DNA of 43,502 bases from an uncultured Lachnospiraceae bacterium (GTDB lineage Bacteria; Bacillota; Clostridia; Lachnospirales; Lachnospiraceae): contig CANQCX010000001.1 in assembly GCA_947591115.1 (NCBI GenBank), positions 1 to 43,502 of the forward strand, in the 5' to 3' direction. A model generated the notes under the pieces. That model ran no database searches. It saw only the letters and a list, made by a program, of their open reading frames with translations, and was not told where the DNA came from. Shown in pieces: positions 26,053-33,746 of this stretch. Positions within the stretch are counted from its first letter, which is position 1. Every line of letters starts with the position of its first letter. A program made the position numbers and the translations under genes.

Positions 26053-27180
26053 ATGAAAAAAACAAGATTTGCAGCATTGTGTATGGCAGGAGCGGTTGCC
26101 GTTTCCGTACTGACCGGATGCGGATTGGATAAAAATGAAACGATCGCCACATTGGGCGAGCAGGAGATTCCGGCGGGCGTTGCGAACTTTATGTGCAGAT
26201 ATCAGCAGTCAACAAGCGACGACGCGTTTCGGGGATATTTTGGAGACGATGTATGGTCGCAGGATCTTTACGGAAACGGCTCGACGATGCAGGAAACGGT
26301 AAAAACGCAGGTTATGGAGAGCCTGCATGAGATGTATACGCTGCAGAACCATATGCAGGAGTATGACGTTTCGCTCAGCGAGGAAGAAAAGCAGAAAATT
26401 TCAGATACCGCCGCTGAATTCATAAACGCGAATTCGAAGGATGCGTTAAAGGAAATGGGCGCGGAGCAGGAGATCGTCGAAGAACTGCTGACCCTGTATA
26501 CGATCCGGAGTAAGATGTATGCGGCGGTTACCGCGGACACCGATACCAATGTTTCCGATGAGGAAGCCAATATGAGAGCGTACAGCATGATCCGGATGGC
26601 GACGGACAGCCATTATGACGAGAATTACAACCAGATCGCCTATACGCAGGAGGAAGTGGCGCAGATTCAGGAAACGGCGGAAGAAATCGCGCAGGAATTG
26701 GAAACTAATCCGGACTTTGACGCCGTAGCCAAAGCGCATGAATATACGGCAAGCACCGGCACCTACGATGCGGACGATACGACATTGGACGAGGCGGTTA
26801 AAACCGCGCTGGACGGATTGGAGGAAGGCGTGGTTGCGGAGCCGGTGGTAACGGATAACGCCATCTATATCGTCCGGCTGGACAGCGCGAGCGATAAGGA
26901 AGCAACCGAGGAAAACCGTCAGTCCATCATAAAGGAACGGAAGGATGCGCGTTATGATGAAGTGCTGGCAGGATGGCAGAAGGACGACGGCTGGGAGGTA
27001 AAAGATAAGGTTCTGGCAAAGATCGTATTCCGGAACGGATTTACCCAGACCACCGAAACGGAAACGGAAACAGAAACCGAATCGGAATCCGAGACTGAAA
27101 CGGAAACCGAATCGGAATCCGAGACTGAAACGGAAACCGAATCGGAATCCGAAGCCGGAACAGAAGCAGCAGCAGAATAA
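26053..27180 (+). CDS. PrsA/SurA-like peptidyl-prolyl isomerase lipoprotein with repetitive acidic tail
   Basis: The signal peptide ends in lipobox LTGC (Cys about residue 24), so the protein is anchored outside the membrane. Residues about 25-170 are helical like a SurA_N/PrsA chaperone domain; residues about 170-310 resemble a divergent parvulin domain (EIAQELETNPDFDAVAKAHEYT; a short VVTDNAIYIVRLD end strand). Family members fold exported proteins. The last 40 residues are a Thr/Glu/Ser repeat (TETETESESE) encoded by tandem 30-bp units, probably an extended spacer in the wall. ATG 26053 follows AGGAGG. Catalytic isomerase residues are not clearly conserved, so it may be a pure chaperone. 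Confidence 0.8.
   Translation: MKKTRFAALCMAGAVAVSVLTGCGLDKNETIATLGEQEIPAGVANFMCRYQQSTSDDAFRGYFGDDVWSQDLYGNGSTMQETVKTQVMESLHEMYTLQNHMQEYDVSLSEEEKQKISDTAAEFINANSKDALKEMGAEQEIVEELLTLYTIRSKMYAAVTADTDTNVSDEEANMRAYSMIRMATDSHYDENYNQIAYTQEEVAQIQETAEEIAQELETNPDFDAVAKAHEYTASTGTYDADDTTLDEAVKTALDGLEEGVVAEPVVTDNAIYIVRLDSASDKEATEENRQSIIKERKDARYDEVLAGWQKDDGWEVKDKVLAKIVFRNGFTQTTETETETETESESETETETESESETETETESESEAGTEAAAE
27061..27150 (+). repeat. 30-bp tandem repeats coding the Thr/Ser/Glu tail
   Basis: Two identical 30-bp units (27091-27120 and 27121-27150) follow a diverged third copy (27061-27090). Each encodes ten residues of the E-T-E-T-E-T-E-S-E-S type. Thirty is a multiple of three, so copy number can change without breaking the frame. 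Confidence 0.85.
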
Positions 27181-27288
27181 GGAATGCCACGTATTTGTCA
27201 ATTCGTTGAAAAAGAAATGGAAAAACCATATTTTTTGAATAACAACTGACAAAAAAACGAATAGTATATAGAAAGGAAGTTTCTTTCC

Positions 27289-27318
27289 TTGACAAAAAGT
27301 CGTAAAGACGTCTATAAT
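27289..27318 (+). promoter_or_regulatory. consensus sigmaA promoter of murA
   Basis: Perfect TTGACA and perfect TATAAT with an 18-base spacer. The leader to the murA ATG is about 60 bases. Confidence 0.85.
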
Positions 27319-27385
27319 TACATGTTTGTAAAAAGAATCGACTAAGAATTCCCTATCTTGGTATAGAAGATCATCGAGGTGTGTT

Positions 27386-28678
27386 ATGGAACAATATGTG
27401 ATTAAAGGTGGCAATCCTTTATATGGCGAAGTTGAGATTGGCGGCGCTAAGAATGCGGCGCTTGCCATTCTGGCGGCGGCGATCATGACGGATGAAACCG
27501 TTACCATTGAAAATCTTCCGAATGTCAGAGATATCAATGTACTGCTTCAGGCAATCGAGGAGATCGGCGCGCAGGTAGATCGCGTGAATCTGCATAAAGT
27601 CAAGATCAACGGCTCGTTTATTCGGGATGTCAGCGTGGATAATACATTTATTCGTAAAATTCGTGCGTCTTATTATCTGATCGGCGCACTGCTGGGAAAA
27701 TATAAGCGTGCGGAGGTTGCGCTTCCGGGCGGCTGCGATATTGGAAGCAGACCGATCGACCTCCATATGAAAGGCTTTCGGGCAATGGGAGCCAAGATTG
27801 ACATTGCGCATGGTATGGTTTTAGCGGAGGCGGAAAAGCTGACCGGAACCCATATCTATCTGGATAAGGTTTCCGTAGGAGCGACCATCAATATCATGAT
27901 GGCGGCGTCTATGGCGAACGGCAAGACGGTTATTGAAAATGCGGCAAAGGAGCCGCATGTAGTAGACGTAGCAAACTTTTTAAACAGTATGGGAGCAAAT
28001 ATCCGAGGAGCCGGAACGGATGTCGTCCGGATCGTCGGAGTGGAAAAACTCCATAAAACCGAATATTCCATCATACCGGATCAGATCGAAGCCGGAACCT
28101 TTATGTTTGCGGCGGCGGCGACAGGCGGAGACGTGCTTGTGAAAAACGTCATTCCGAAGCATTTGGAGGCGACTACGGCAAAGCTTTTAGAGGTCGGCTG
28201 CAGGGTAGAGGAGTTTGACGACGCAGTACGCGTGATCTCCAACGGAAAACTGGCGCATACGCAGGTTACGACGCTTCCGTACCCGGGATTTCCGACGGAT
28301 ATGCAGCCGCAGATGGCGGTTTTGCTTGGAATCGCAGACGGAACCAGCACCGTAACGGAAAGCATTTTTGAAAACCGTTTCAAATATGTCGATGAATTGA
28401 CGCGTATGGGCGCCAATATAAAAGTAGAAAGCAATATCGCGATCATTACCGGAGTAAAACGGTATACAGGAGCAAGAGTCAATGCGCCGGATCTGCGCGC
28501 CGGAGCTGCGCTGGTCATTGCGGGATTGATCGGCGAGGGCATTACCATTGTCGATGACATTTATTATATCGAGCGTGGTTATGAGGAGCTGCATAAGAAA
28601 CTGGGAGCGCTGGGAGCCAGAATCGAAAAAGTGTCCAGCGATAAAGAAATTCAGAAGTTTATCTTAAAGGTATCCTAA
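27386..28678 (+). CDS. murA: UDP-N-acetylglucosamine 1-carboxyvinyltransferase
   Basis: MurA transfers enolpyruvate from phosphoenolpyruvate to UDP-GlcNAc, the first committed step of peptidoglycan synthesis, in the cytoplasm. The 430-residue protein has the N-terminal GEVEIGGAKNAAL loop, and catalytic Cys117 in LPGGCDIGSRP; since the Cys is present (not Asp), the enzyme should be fosfomycin-sensitive at the target level. Further MurA motifs are TYSIIPDQIEAGTFM-like (EYSIIPDQIEAGTF) and PGFPTDMQPQM. Start ATG 27386 follows a GAGGTG site. Clostridia often have two copies (murA and murZ); which this is cannot be settled here. Confidence 0.97.
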   Translation: MEQYVIKGGNPLYGEVEIGGAKNAALAILAAAIMTDETVTIENLPNVRDINVLLQAIEEIGAQVDRVNLHKVKINGSFIRDVSVDNTFIRKIRASYYLIGALLGKYKRAEVALPGGCDIGSRPIDLHMKGFRAMGAKIDIAHGMVLAEAEKLTGTHIYLDKVSVGATINIMMAASMANGKTVIENAAKEPHVVDVANFLNSMGANIRGAGTDVVRIVGVEKLHKTEYSIIPDQIEAGTFMFAAAATGGDVLVKNVIPKHLEATTAKLLEVGCRVEEFDDAVRVISNGKLAHTQVTTLPYPGFPTDMQPQMAVLLGIADGTSTVTESIFENRFKYVDELTRMGANIKVESNIAIITGVKRYTGARVNAPDLRAGAALVIAGLIGEGITIVDDIYYIERGYEELHKKLGALGARIEKVSSDKEIQKFILKVS

Positions 28679-28723
28679 GCAAAAATCCACAGACTGTTTC
28701 CTAAATATCATACAACTTTTTAG

Positions 28724-28771
28724 AAAAAATGCCAAAGAAAAAGTTGGCTGGAACCCGCATTTTCTCTGGCA
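28724..28771 (-). terminator. terminator of the hydrogenase-chemoreceptor gene
   Basis: Read on the minus strand, TGCCAGAGAAAA pairs with TTTTCTTTGGCA (one G-T pair) and is followed by six Ts. The right-hand sequence CTTTGGCATT (28802-28811) can also pair with AATGCCAAAG (28728-28737), so two alternative folds exist. Confidence 0.6.
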
Positions 28772-28822
28772 TTCTGGAATTTCGTTTGTCACTGGAATTT
28801 ACTTTGGCATTCAAGCCAAAAC

Positions 28823-28893
28823 AATAAGAGCCTGTGGGAATCAGGTGCATATCCGTATCTCGATATGACCAAATCACCACAGACTCTCTTATT
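28823..28893. other. 71-base near-continuous hairpin between convergent genes
   Basis: Successive arms pair in order: AATAAGAG with CTCTTATT, CTGTGG with CCACAG, GGT with ACC, and CATATC with GATATG, closing an 8-base loop (28854-28861). A symmetric six-base internal loop (GAATCA/AAATCA) interrupts the stem. T-rich sequence follows on both sides, so it may be a bidirectional terminator or a structured RNA or small repeat element. Confidence 0.55.
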
Positions 28894-28927
28894 TTACATT
28901 TCTGTCCTCTGCATTCATTGGGCCAGG

Positions 28928-30883
28928 TTAAATTTCTTCCAAAACCTTCAGCTTTTCTTTTACCTGATTTGCCGCTTCCAGTATAACGGCTGCAGATGCC
29001 GCTATCTCTTCAGTTGAAGCCGCCAGATTCTGTGTTCTTCCGTTCACTTTCTCTATAATCTGGCTGAGACTGTGCGTATCATCAAGGATCTGCTTAACAG
29101 AGCTCATGATCTTCGTCTGGCTTTCATTGCTGCGGGTGGCAGTCTCGCTGGAATTGCTTGCCAGATGATTAATCTCCCCGGCCACCACCGCAAAACCGCG
29201 TCCGGCCTCTCCCGCTCTGGCTGCTTCAATAGACGCATTAAGTGCCAGCAGGTTGGTCTGAGACGCAATTTCCAGCACCTCATCATTATTTTTCTCCAAT
29301 TCACCCAGAATCATGCTGATCTCATCCATGGAGTCTGATAACTTTTCAAAGAAGGTAGCCAGGTTTGCCATTTCACCGGAAATTTCCGTACTCTCCTCAG
29401 CGTTGTTTTCATTTCCCGCTACCATGTCATCCACCGAACTGTACAGCCCCGCAAATTCCCTGTTTACTTCGTTTATAGTAGCTATAATCAGATCCTTCTG
29501 TTCCTCAATGGTAGCCTTATCCTTCTCCAGCATTTCTGCAAGCTCCATGGAACGTTGATTCTGAACTTCTACCTGTTTCTTGGTATAGTAAATACAATTT
29601 TCCTTTCTGCTGAACCCATTATAGATGGCATCCGCCATCTGACGGCAGGAATCATAACCACAGCAGGAACAGTTAATCATTCTTTCCTCCCTGGTTTTCT
29701 TGCACATTTCTTCAAAAATAGCATTCCGTTCAGCTTCTGTAGGTACTTTCACCACGCACTCTGCGGAACGATCCGTATATCCTCTCAGATAATCCTCCAG
29801 CTTCAGATTCCGGAACTGATAATTCAACCGTTTTAACCGCTGCTCCGGCGTAAGGCGTTTGGCCCATGCGCTTTTCCTTCCATCCTTCTTTGACTCTTCC
29901 CGTATTTTGAGCAGAGAACACAGTACGGAATCGTCATCAGCCTTTTCCTGATCGCAGCCTGTTCCATAAATACAGCCGCTGGAACAATTCAGCGCATCAA
30001 TAAAAAGGTACGGTGTCTGGCTTTTCGCTATTTTGTCCTTATTGTGTTCCAGATAATGATACATATGCTTTTCGCCTTCTATCTGCCGGATGAACACACT
30101 CTCGCCTAAAAACCAGTATACATTTTCCTTCAAACCGCCGGGCATGGGATAAATGGAACCAAGCCCGTACTCAATCTCATCCGAAGCAAGAGCCCCTCTG
30201 ATATTATTTTCCCTGACATATTTCATAAGATGATCAAAAGTCACATTATAGGAAACATATCCCTTATTATTGGGATCCTCGATCTCCAGCTTCTTTGCAA
30301 TGCAGGGACTGATAAAAGCCAGTTTATCCTGTATTTTCATTTCCTTTTTCGCATAAATAGCCGCACACATCATAGGACTCTGCACAGGAAAAAGCCGGGG
30401 AATAAGCTCAGGCGTATAATGCTCTATGTAACGAACCACAGCGGGACAGGGCTGTGAAATTCCTCCCAGGAAATTATTTTTCTTTACATAATTCAAATAC
30501 CCCCAGGTTGTAATATCCGCTCCGAAAGAAACGCTGATAAGATGATTTACGCCAAGCTGCTTTAAGCCTCCCAAAACGGATTCATAATCATCGGGATAAT
30601 TAGCCTTAAACGCCGGCGCAATTAAAAGCGAAATCCGTTCTCCGTTCTTCAGATCATGGAAAAACCGTTCCGTATCATCCTGAAATTCCCTGGCTTTATG
30701 TTCACACACATCCAGGCAGGCACCACATGCCACACAGCGGTTCCCATCCACCTCAATCCTGTTTTTCCCATCAATTTCCTTGGAAATACAGGCCCCTGCA
30801 GCGCTACATACACTGGTACACTTATTGCAGCCGATACAATTCTCGTTCGTAAAAACCAGTGATTTTTTTTCGTTTGTTGCCAT
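28928..30883 (-). CDS. sensory [FeFe]-hydrogenase-like protein fused to a chemoreceptor signalling domain
   Basis: Domains in order in 651 residues: two ferredoxin [4Fe-4S] motifs (CIGCNKCTSVC 16-26; CVACGACLDVC 50-60); an H-cluster domain (about 80-320) keeping all four probable ligands Cys146, Cys194, Cys300 and Cys304; a Fes-type [4Fe-4S] domain (Cys405, Cys408, Cys413, Cys430); a coiled coil; and the methyl-accepting signalling hairpin with its conserved tip at about 538-567. In motif L1 the usual proton-shuttle Cys (TSCCP) is Pro (QPCP), and L3 is shortened (NCSSGC), as in sensory HydS-type enzymes rather than turnover hydrogenases. No membrane helix is present, so it is a cytoplasmic sensor, probably of H2 or redox state, signalling to CheA. 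Sensor role inferred. Confidence 0.88.
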   Translation of the reverse strand: MATNEKKSLVFTNENCIGCNKCTSVCSAAGACISKEIDGKNRIEVDGNRCVACGACLDVCEHKAREFQDDTERFFHDLKNGERISLLIAPAFKANYPDDYESVLGGLKQLGVNHLISVSFGADITTWGYLNYVKKNNFLGGISQPCPAVVRYIEHYTPELIPRLFPVQSPMMCAAIYAKKEMKIQDKLAFISPCIAKKLEIEDPNNKGYVSYNVTFDHLMKYVRENNIRGALASDEIEYGLGSIYPMPGGLKENVYWFLGESVFIRQIEGEKHMYHYLEHNKDKIAKSQTPYLFIDALNCSSGCIYGTGCDQEKADDDSVLCSLLKIREESKKDGRKSAWAKRLTPEQRLKRLNYQFRNLKLEDYLRGYTDRSAECVVKVPTEAERNAIFEEMCKKTREERMINCSCCGYDSCRQMADAIYNGFSRKENCIYYTKKQVEVQNQRSMELAEMLEKDKATIEEQKDLIIATINEVNREFAGLYSSVDDMVAGNENNAEESTEISGEMANLATFFEKLSDSMDEISMILGELEKNNDEVLEIASQTNLLALNASIEAARAGEAGRGFAVVAGEINHLASNSSETATRSNESQTKIMSSVKQILDDTHSLSQIIEKVNGRTQNLAASTEEIAASAAVILEAANQVKEKLKVLEEI

Positions 30884-30917
30884 AGAATTCCCTTACCTTT
30901 CCTCGCATTTTTCTAAT

Positions 30918-30947
30918 AAAGCCACACCGATGCATCGTATTGGCTTT
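30918..30947 (-). promoter_or_regulatory. hairpin in the leader of the hydrogenase-chemoreceptor gene
   Basis: AAAGCCA and TGGCTTT (30918-30924 and 30941-30947) flank the palindrome CGATGCATCG (30928-30937). It lies between the promoter and the start codon, so it would be transcribed and could act as an operator or RNA structure. Confidence 0.45.
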
Positions 30948-30990
30948 TTCCAACAAATCTGCCAAAACCGACTGCAGCTTATACAAAAAT

Positions 30991-31019
30991 ATTATACAAT
31001 TTATTTCAATCTTTTTCAA
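30991..31019 (-). promoter_or_regulatory. sigmaA promoter of the hydrogenase-chemoreceptor gene
   Basis: On the minus strand TTGAAA (31014-31019) and a perfect TATAAT (30991-30996) are 17 bases apart, about 108 bases before the start codon. Confidence 0.7.
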
Positions 31020-31163
31020 CAAAATATGTGCATTTTGTAAAATTTAAATGATGCATTCACAGAAAACTTATGCTATAATAATGTTAAATCCACAACCGGA
31101 TGAAATTTCAATACATTTTTTATTCATTTGGATGCATTTTGGCTGTTTTTTTCAGTGAAAAGC

Positions 31164-31190
31164 TAATTTTTCTTTCTGATCAGCCGATAT
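31164..31190 (+). promoter_or_regulatory. sigma28 (SigD/FliA)-type promoter
   Basis: TAAT-N15-GCCGATAT matches the flagellar sigma28 consensus TAAA-N15-GCCGATA(A/T) with one mismatch in the -35 and a full -10. It lies 34 bases before the ATG of the 206-residue gene. Confidence 0.75.
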
Positions 31191-31224
31191 CTTTTATACT
31201 AAAACAACCAAGGAGGGTAAAAGT

Positions 31225-31845
31225 ATGAGTGTAAATGGAGTTACTGGTGCTTCTGATGTGTACAATGCATATTCCACAGTACAGACCAAAAGTGCGGATA
31301 CCGAAACCACAAACGAGGCCGTAAGCAGTTCCCAGTCAACCGCTGAATCTGCCGGTGCCGTATATGAGCCTTCAGAAGAAGCAAAAGCTGCTTCTGTCAA
31401 GAAATATACGCCTGACCGCAATCTGATCGCAAAGCTGAAAGCTGATGCTGATGCAAGAACCGCACAGCTTCAGAGCCTTGTTGAAAAGATGCTTACCAAA
31501 CAGGGACAGACCTACAATAAAGCCAATGATATCTGGAGCGTCTTATCCAGCGGCAACTTTACCGTTGATCCGGCCACGAAAGCGCAGGCCCAGGCGGATA
31601 TCGCCGAGGATGGTTACTGGGGCGTTAAACAGACTTCACAGCGTATTCTGGATTTTGCTACCGCTTTGACGGGAGGCGATCCGGATCAGATCGAAAAAAT
31701 GCGGTCCGCATTTGAAAAAGGCTACAAACAGGCGGAAAGAATCTGGGGCGGACATCTCCCTGACATTTCCCGACAGACCTATGATGCGGTTTTGTCCGGC
31801 TTTGATAAGCTGGCGGAAGAAGCAGGTCTTGCCAAAGAAGAATAA
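31225..31845 (+). CDS. 206-residue protein, possibly flagellum/chemotaxis-related, unknown function
   Basis: I do not recognise the family with certainty; the C-terminal half (about residues 95-200, with QADIAEDGYWGVKQTSQRIL, GGDPDQIEKMRSAFEKGYKQ and the Trp-Gly-Gly turn before PDISRQTYDAV) is reminiscent of DUF5610-type proteins. The first 50 residues are Ser/Thr/Ala-rich and probably disordered; there is no signal peptide or membrane helix. This low-complexity N terminus is common in secreted flagellar proteins, and the sigma28-type promoter supports a motility link. ATG 31225 follows AGGAGGG. It diverges from the hydrogenase-chemoreceptor gene, and an IS element lies just after it. Confidence 0.75.
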   Translation: MSVNGVTGASDVYNAYSTVQTKSADTETTNEAVSSSQSTAESAGAVYEPSEEAKAASVKKYTPDRNLIAKLKADADARTAQLQSLVEKMLTKQGQTYNKANDIWSVLSSGNFTVDPATKAQAQADIAEDGYWGVKQTSQRILDFATALTGGDPDQIEKMRSAFEKGYKQAERIWGGHLPDISRQTYDAVLSGFDKLAEEAGLAKEE

Positions 31846-31931
31846 AATTCTCTTATCCATAAAAAAGGGAGTGTTGCAAAATAACTAATTTATAGTTATG
31901 GAGCGATGCTCCCTCTCTTTTGTGAACAGCG

Positions 31932-31973
31932 ACAGGGACAAAATCTCTTTTTGTGGATTTTGTCCCTGTTTTT
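31932..31973 (+). terminator. strong hairpin terminator inside the IS left end
   Basis: ACAGGGACAAAATC pairs perfectly with GATTTTGTCCCTGT (14 bp, 10-base loop), followed by Ts on the plus strand. It would stop outside transcription from entering the transposase in antisense; on the minus strand it could also end the transposase transcript. Confidence 0.75.
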
Positions 31974-32012
31974 GGCGTACTTTAATAAACTCTGCACTTT
32001 TTTCTATTTTAC

Positions 32013-33617
32013 CTATGCGGTTTTTATGGTAAACAGATGGCTTCCCAGCCTGTCATTCTGTATCTTCGCGTGCAGCTTGTTGAGATTGTAGCCCATACAC
32101 AGCAGAAGTATCTCCAGTTTTACTTTTGTTTTCCCTCGCAGCAAAAATCTCTGGAACTCATAATCATTTTTCAGTACACCAAAGGCTCCCTCCACCTGGA
32201 TCGAGCGGTTCATACGGTATTGGATCCCCTTTTCGCTCAAGATGTTCTCATAGGACTCCTGACGTTTTTCTATAAAGCTTTTAGAAACATACAGCCGTTT
32301 GTTTCCTTTCGCCTTTGTACAGGCTTCTTTATAGGAGCAGCCGCTGCAATCCTCACATTCATACACCGTTACTTCTGACTCATAGCCGCTTTTGCTTCTC
32401 TGTTTCTTTTTGCCCACTGCCATAAGCCGCTTCCCGGCATGGCAGGTATAACAGTCGCTGCTTTCATCATATCCCATGTTCTCCCGTTTGCTGATGTCCT
32501 TCTTAAAACTCCGTTTCTTCCATGTCTCATAGGTCTGAGGCTTGATATAGGGTGTCTGTTCCTTTTCCCGCAGATAGCTGTAACCTTCTTCGCTTTCATA
32601 CCCGGAATCCGCAGTTACGCTGGGATAGCGGAATCTAAGTTTTTCTTCCATATGCTTCAAGAACGGCACCAGAGTCCATACATCATTCCTGTCCTGGAAG
32701 ATGTCAGCCGCAACGATATATTCACTGTCCACACCGATCTGCACATTGTACCCGGGCTTTAGCTGAGCATTCCTCATGTGGTCATCCTTCATGTGCATAA
32801 AGGTGGCATCCACATCCGTTTTGGAATAATTGTTCCGGTCCCCGAAACGGCAATGGTGCAGGTCGTATAGAAGCTGGCGGTCCAGAAACCTACGGAATAG
32901 TTCCCGGTATTTCTGGTGGATGCTCTTCCTTTTCCCCCTGCCGTATACAGATGCGACGGCATGCTGTTCACAGTATCCTTCCAGGAAATCCAGTATCCTT
33001 TGCAGATCTTGTGAGCATGTTTCTTTTGCCACCACAAATGCCTGCATGTATTCCTGATTCACCAGCTGCACCGCCTCCTGTATCTTCTGGAACATTTTTT
33101 CTTCCCATTTGCTGATGGATTTCTTCCAGACGAATGTGTATTTATTGGCACATGCCTCCAGTTTTGTTCCATCAATAAAAACAGTTTCTTGAGCCAGTTC
33201 ACCCATGTCTGCAAGATGGCGCACCAACTGGTAGAACAGGTCTTCACATGCCTCCGCTAAAAAGCCGGTCCGGAATCTGGCAATGGTGCTGTGGTCCGGC
33301 GCTTTCTGTCCTGCCAGGAGCCATAGGAAGTTGATATCCCTCCTGCATGCACTCTCGATCTTTCTGGAAGAGTAGATGTTTTGTGAGTAGGCGTAGGTCA
33401 GTATCTTGAACATGGTCTTAGGATCCACTGCGGGATTTCTGCCTTTGGCAGAGTAAGCCTGGTACAGCAAAGTGTAATCCAATTCCTCCAATTCGTGGCT
33501 CAGCAGTCGGACAGCATCATCTTCAGGAACCAGCCCTTCCAAACTTAACGGTAAAACCAGTTGATAAGTTTGCCCAAGTTCGGTATAATTTTTGTTGTAT
33601 TTTAAGTTACTCGTCAT
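32013..33617 (-). CDS. IS1182-family transposase
   Basis: A full-length 534-residue transposase. The N terminus (YQLVLPLSLEGLVPEDDAVRLL) and the DUF772-like block (DPKTMFKILTYAYSQNIYSSRKIE, then FLWLLAGQKAPDHSTIARFR) are typical of IS1182. The DDE-type catalytic part includes FIDGTKLEA, VTADSGYESEEGY and the late Glu region near VEGAFGVLKNDYEF. A Cys-rich stretch (CYTCHAGK, CEDCSGCSYKEAC) lies before it. It appears intact, so the element may still be mobile. It cuts and joins its own DNA ends. Confidence 0.95.
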   Translation of the reverse strand: MTSNLKYNKNYTELGQTYQLVLPLSLEGLVPEDDAVRLLSHELEELDYTLLYQAYSAKGRNPAVDPKTMFKILTYAYSQNIYSSRKIESACRRDINFLWLLAGQKAPDHSTIARFRTGFLAEACEDLFYQLVRHLADMGELAQETVFIDGTKLEACANKYTFVWKKSISKWEEKMFQKIQEAVQLVNQEYMQAFVVAKETCSQDLQRILDFLEGYCEQHAVASVYGRGKRKSIHQKYRELFRRFLDRQLLYDLHHCRFGDRNNYSKTDVDATFMHMKDDHMRNAQLKPGYNVQIGVDSEYIVAADIFQDRNDVWTLVPFLKHMEEKLRFRYPSVTADSGYESEEGYSYLREKEQTPYIKPQTYETWKKRSFKKDISKRENMGYDESSDCYTCHAGKRLMAVGKKKQRSKSGYESEVTVYECEDCSGCSYKEACTKAKGNKRLYVSKSFIEKRQESYENILSEKGIQYRMNRSIQVEGAFGVLKNDYEFQRFLLRGKTKVKLEILLLCMGYNLNKLHAKIQNDRLGSHLFTIKTA

Positions 33618-33746
33618 AACTTATTATACCATGAATGGCAGGTTCTTCGGAACCTGCTTTTCTGTTTTCCAACATAAAAAGGGAGCTGCTGCTCCATAGA
33701 TTACTCATCTATTTTGCAACAGCCCCTTTATTTATGCACTTTGCGG

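Larger units (their letters stand above)
30884..31224. other. 341-base divergent regulatory region
   Basis: No gene fits here. It holds the minus-strand sigmaA promoter (30991-31019), the leader hairpin (30918-30947), the plus-strand sigma28-like promoter (31164-31190) and three copies of GATGCAT at 30929, 31050 and 31131. A TATAAT at 31074 has no matching -35. Confidence 0.7.
31867..33726 (-). mobile_element. IS1182-family insertion sequence, about 1.86 kb
   Basis: A single transposase gene is bounded by imperfect inverted repeats. The left end reads GGGAGTGTTGCAAAATA and the complement of the right end reads GGGGCTGTTGCAAAATA (15 of 17 identical); similarity goes on into a subterminal GGAGC palindrome on each side (about 31899-31913 and 33681-33695). 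The outer flanks CATAAA also mirror each other, so the exact ends are uncertain, and I see no clear target duplication. It sits between the 206-residue gene and the HD-GYP gene without breaking either. Confidence 0.85.

Noticed and set aside
27181..27288. Hairpin GAAAGGAAG/CTTTCC as terminator before murA
   Set aside because: The stem is short and AT-rich, is not followed by a T run, and runs into the murA -35.
26446..27537. 363-codon minus-strand frame with striking GFRFGFRF repeats
   Set aside because: The repeats are the antisense reading of the Thr/Ser/Glu tail repeats of the lipoprotein gene.
32037..32378. Plus-strand frame of 113 codons inside the IS
   Set aside because: Antisense to the transposase, which has full family motifs.
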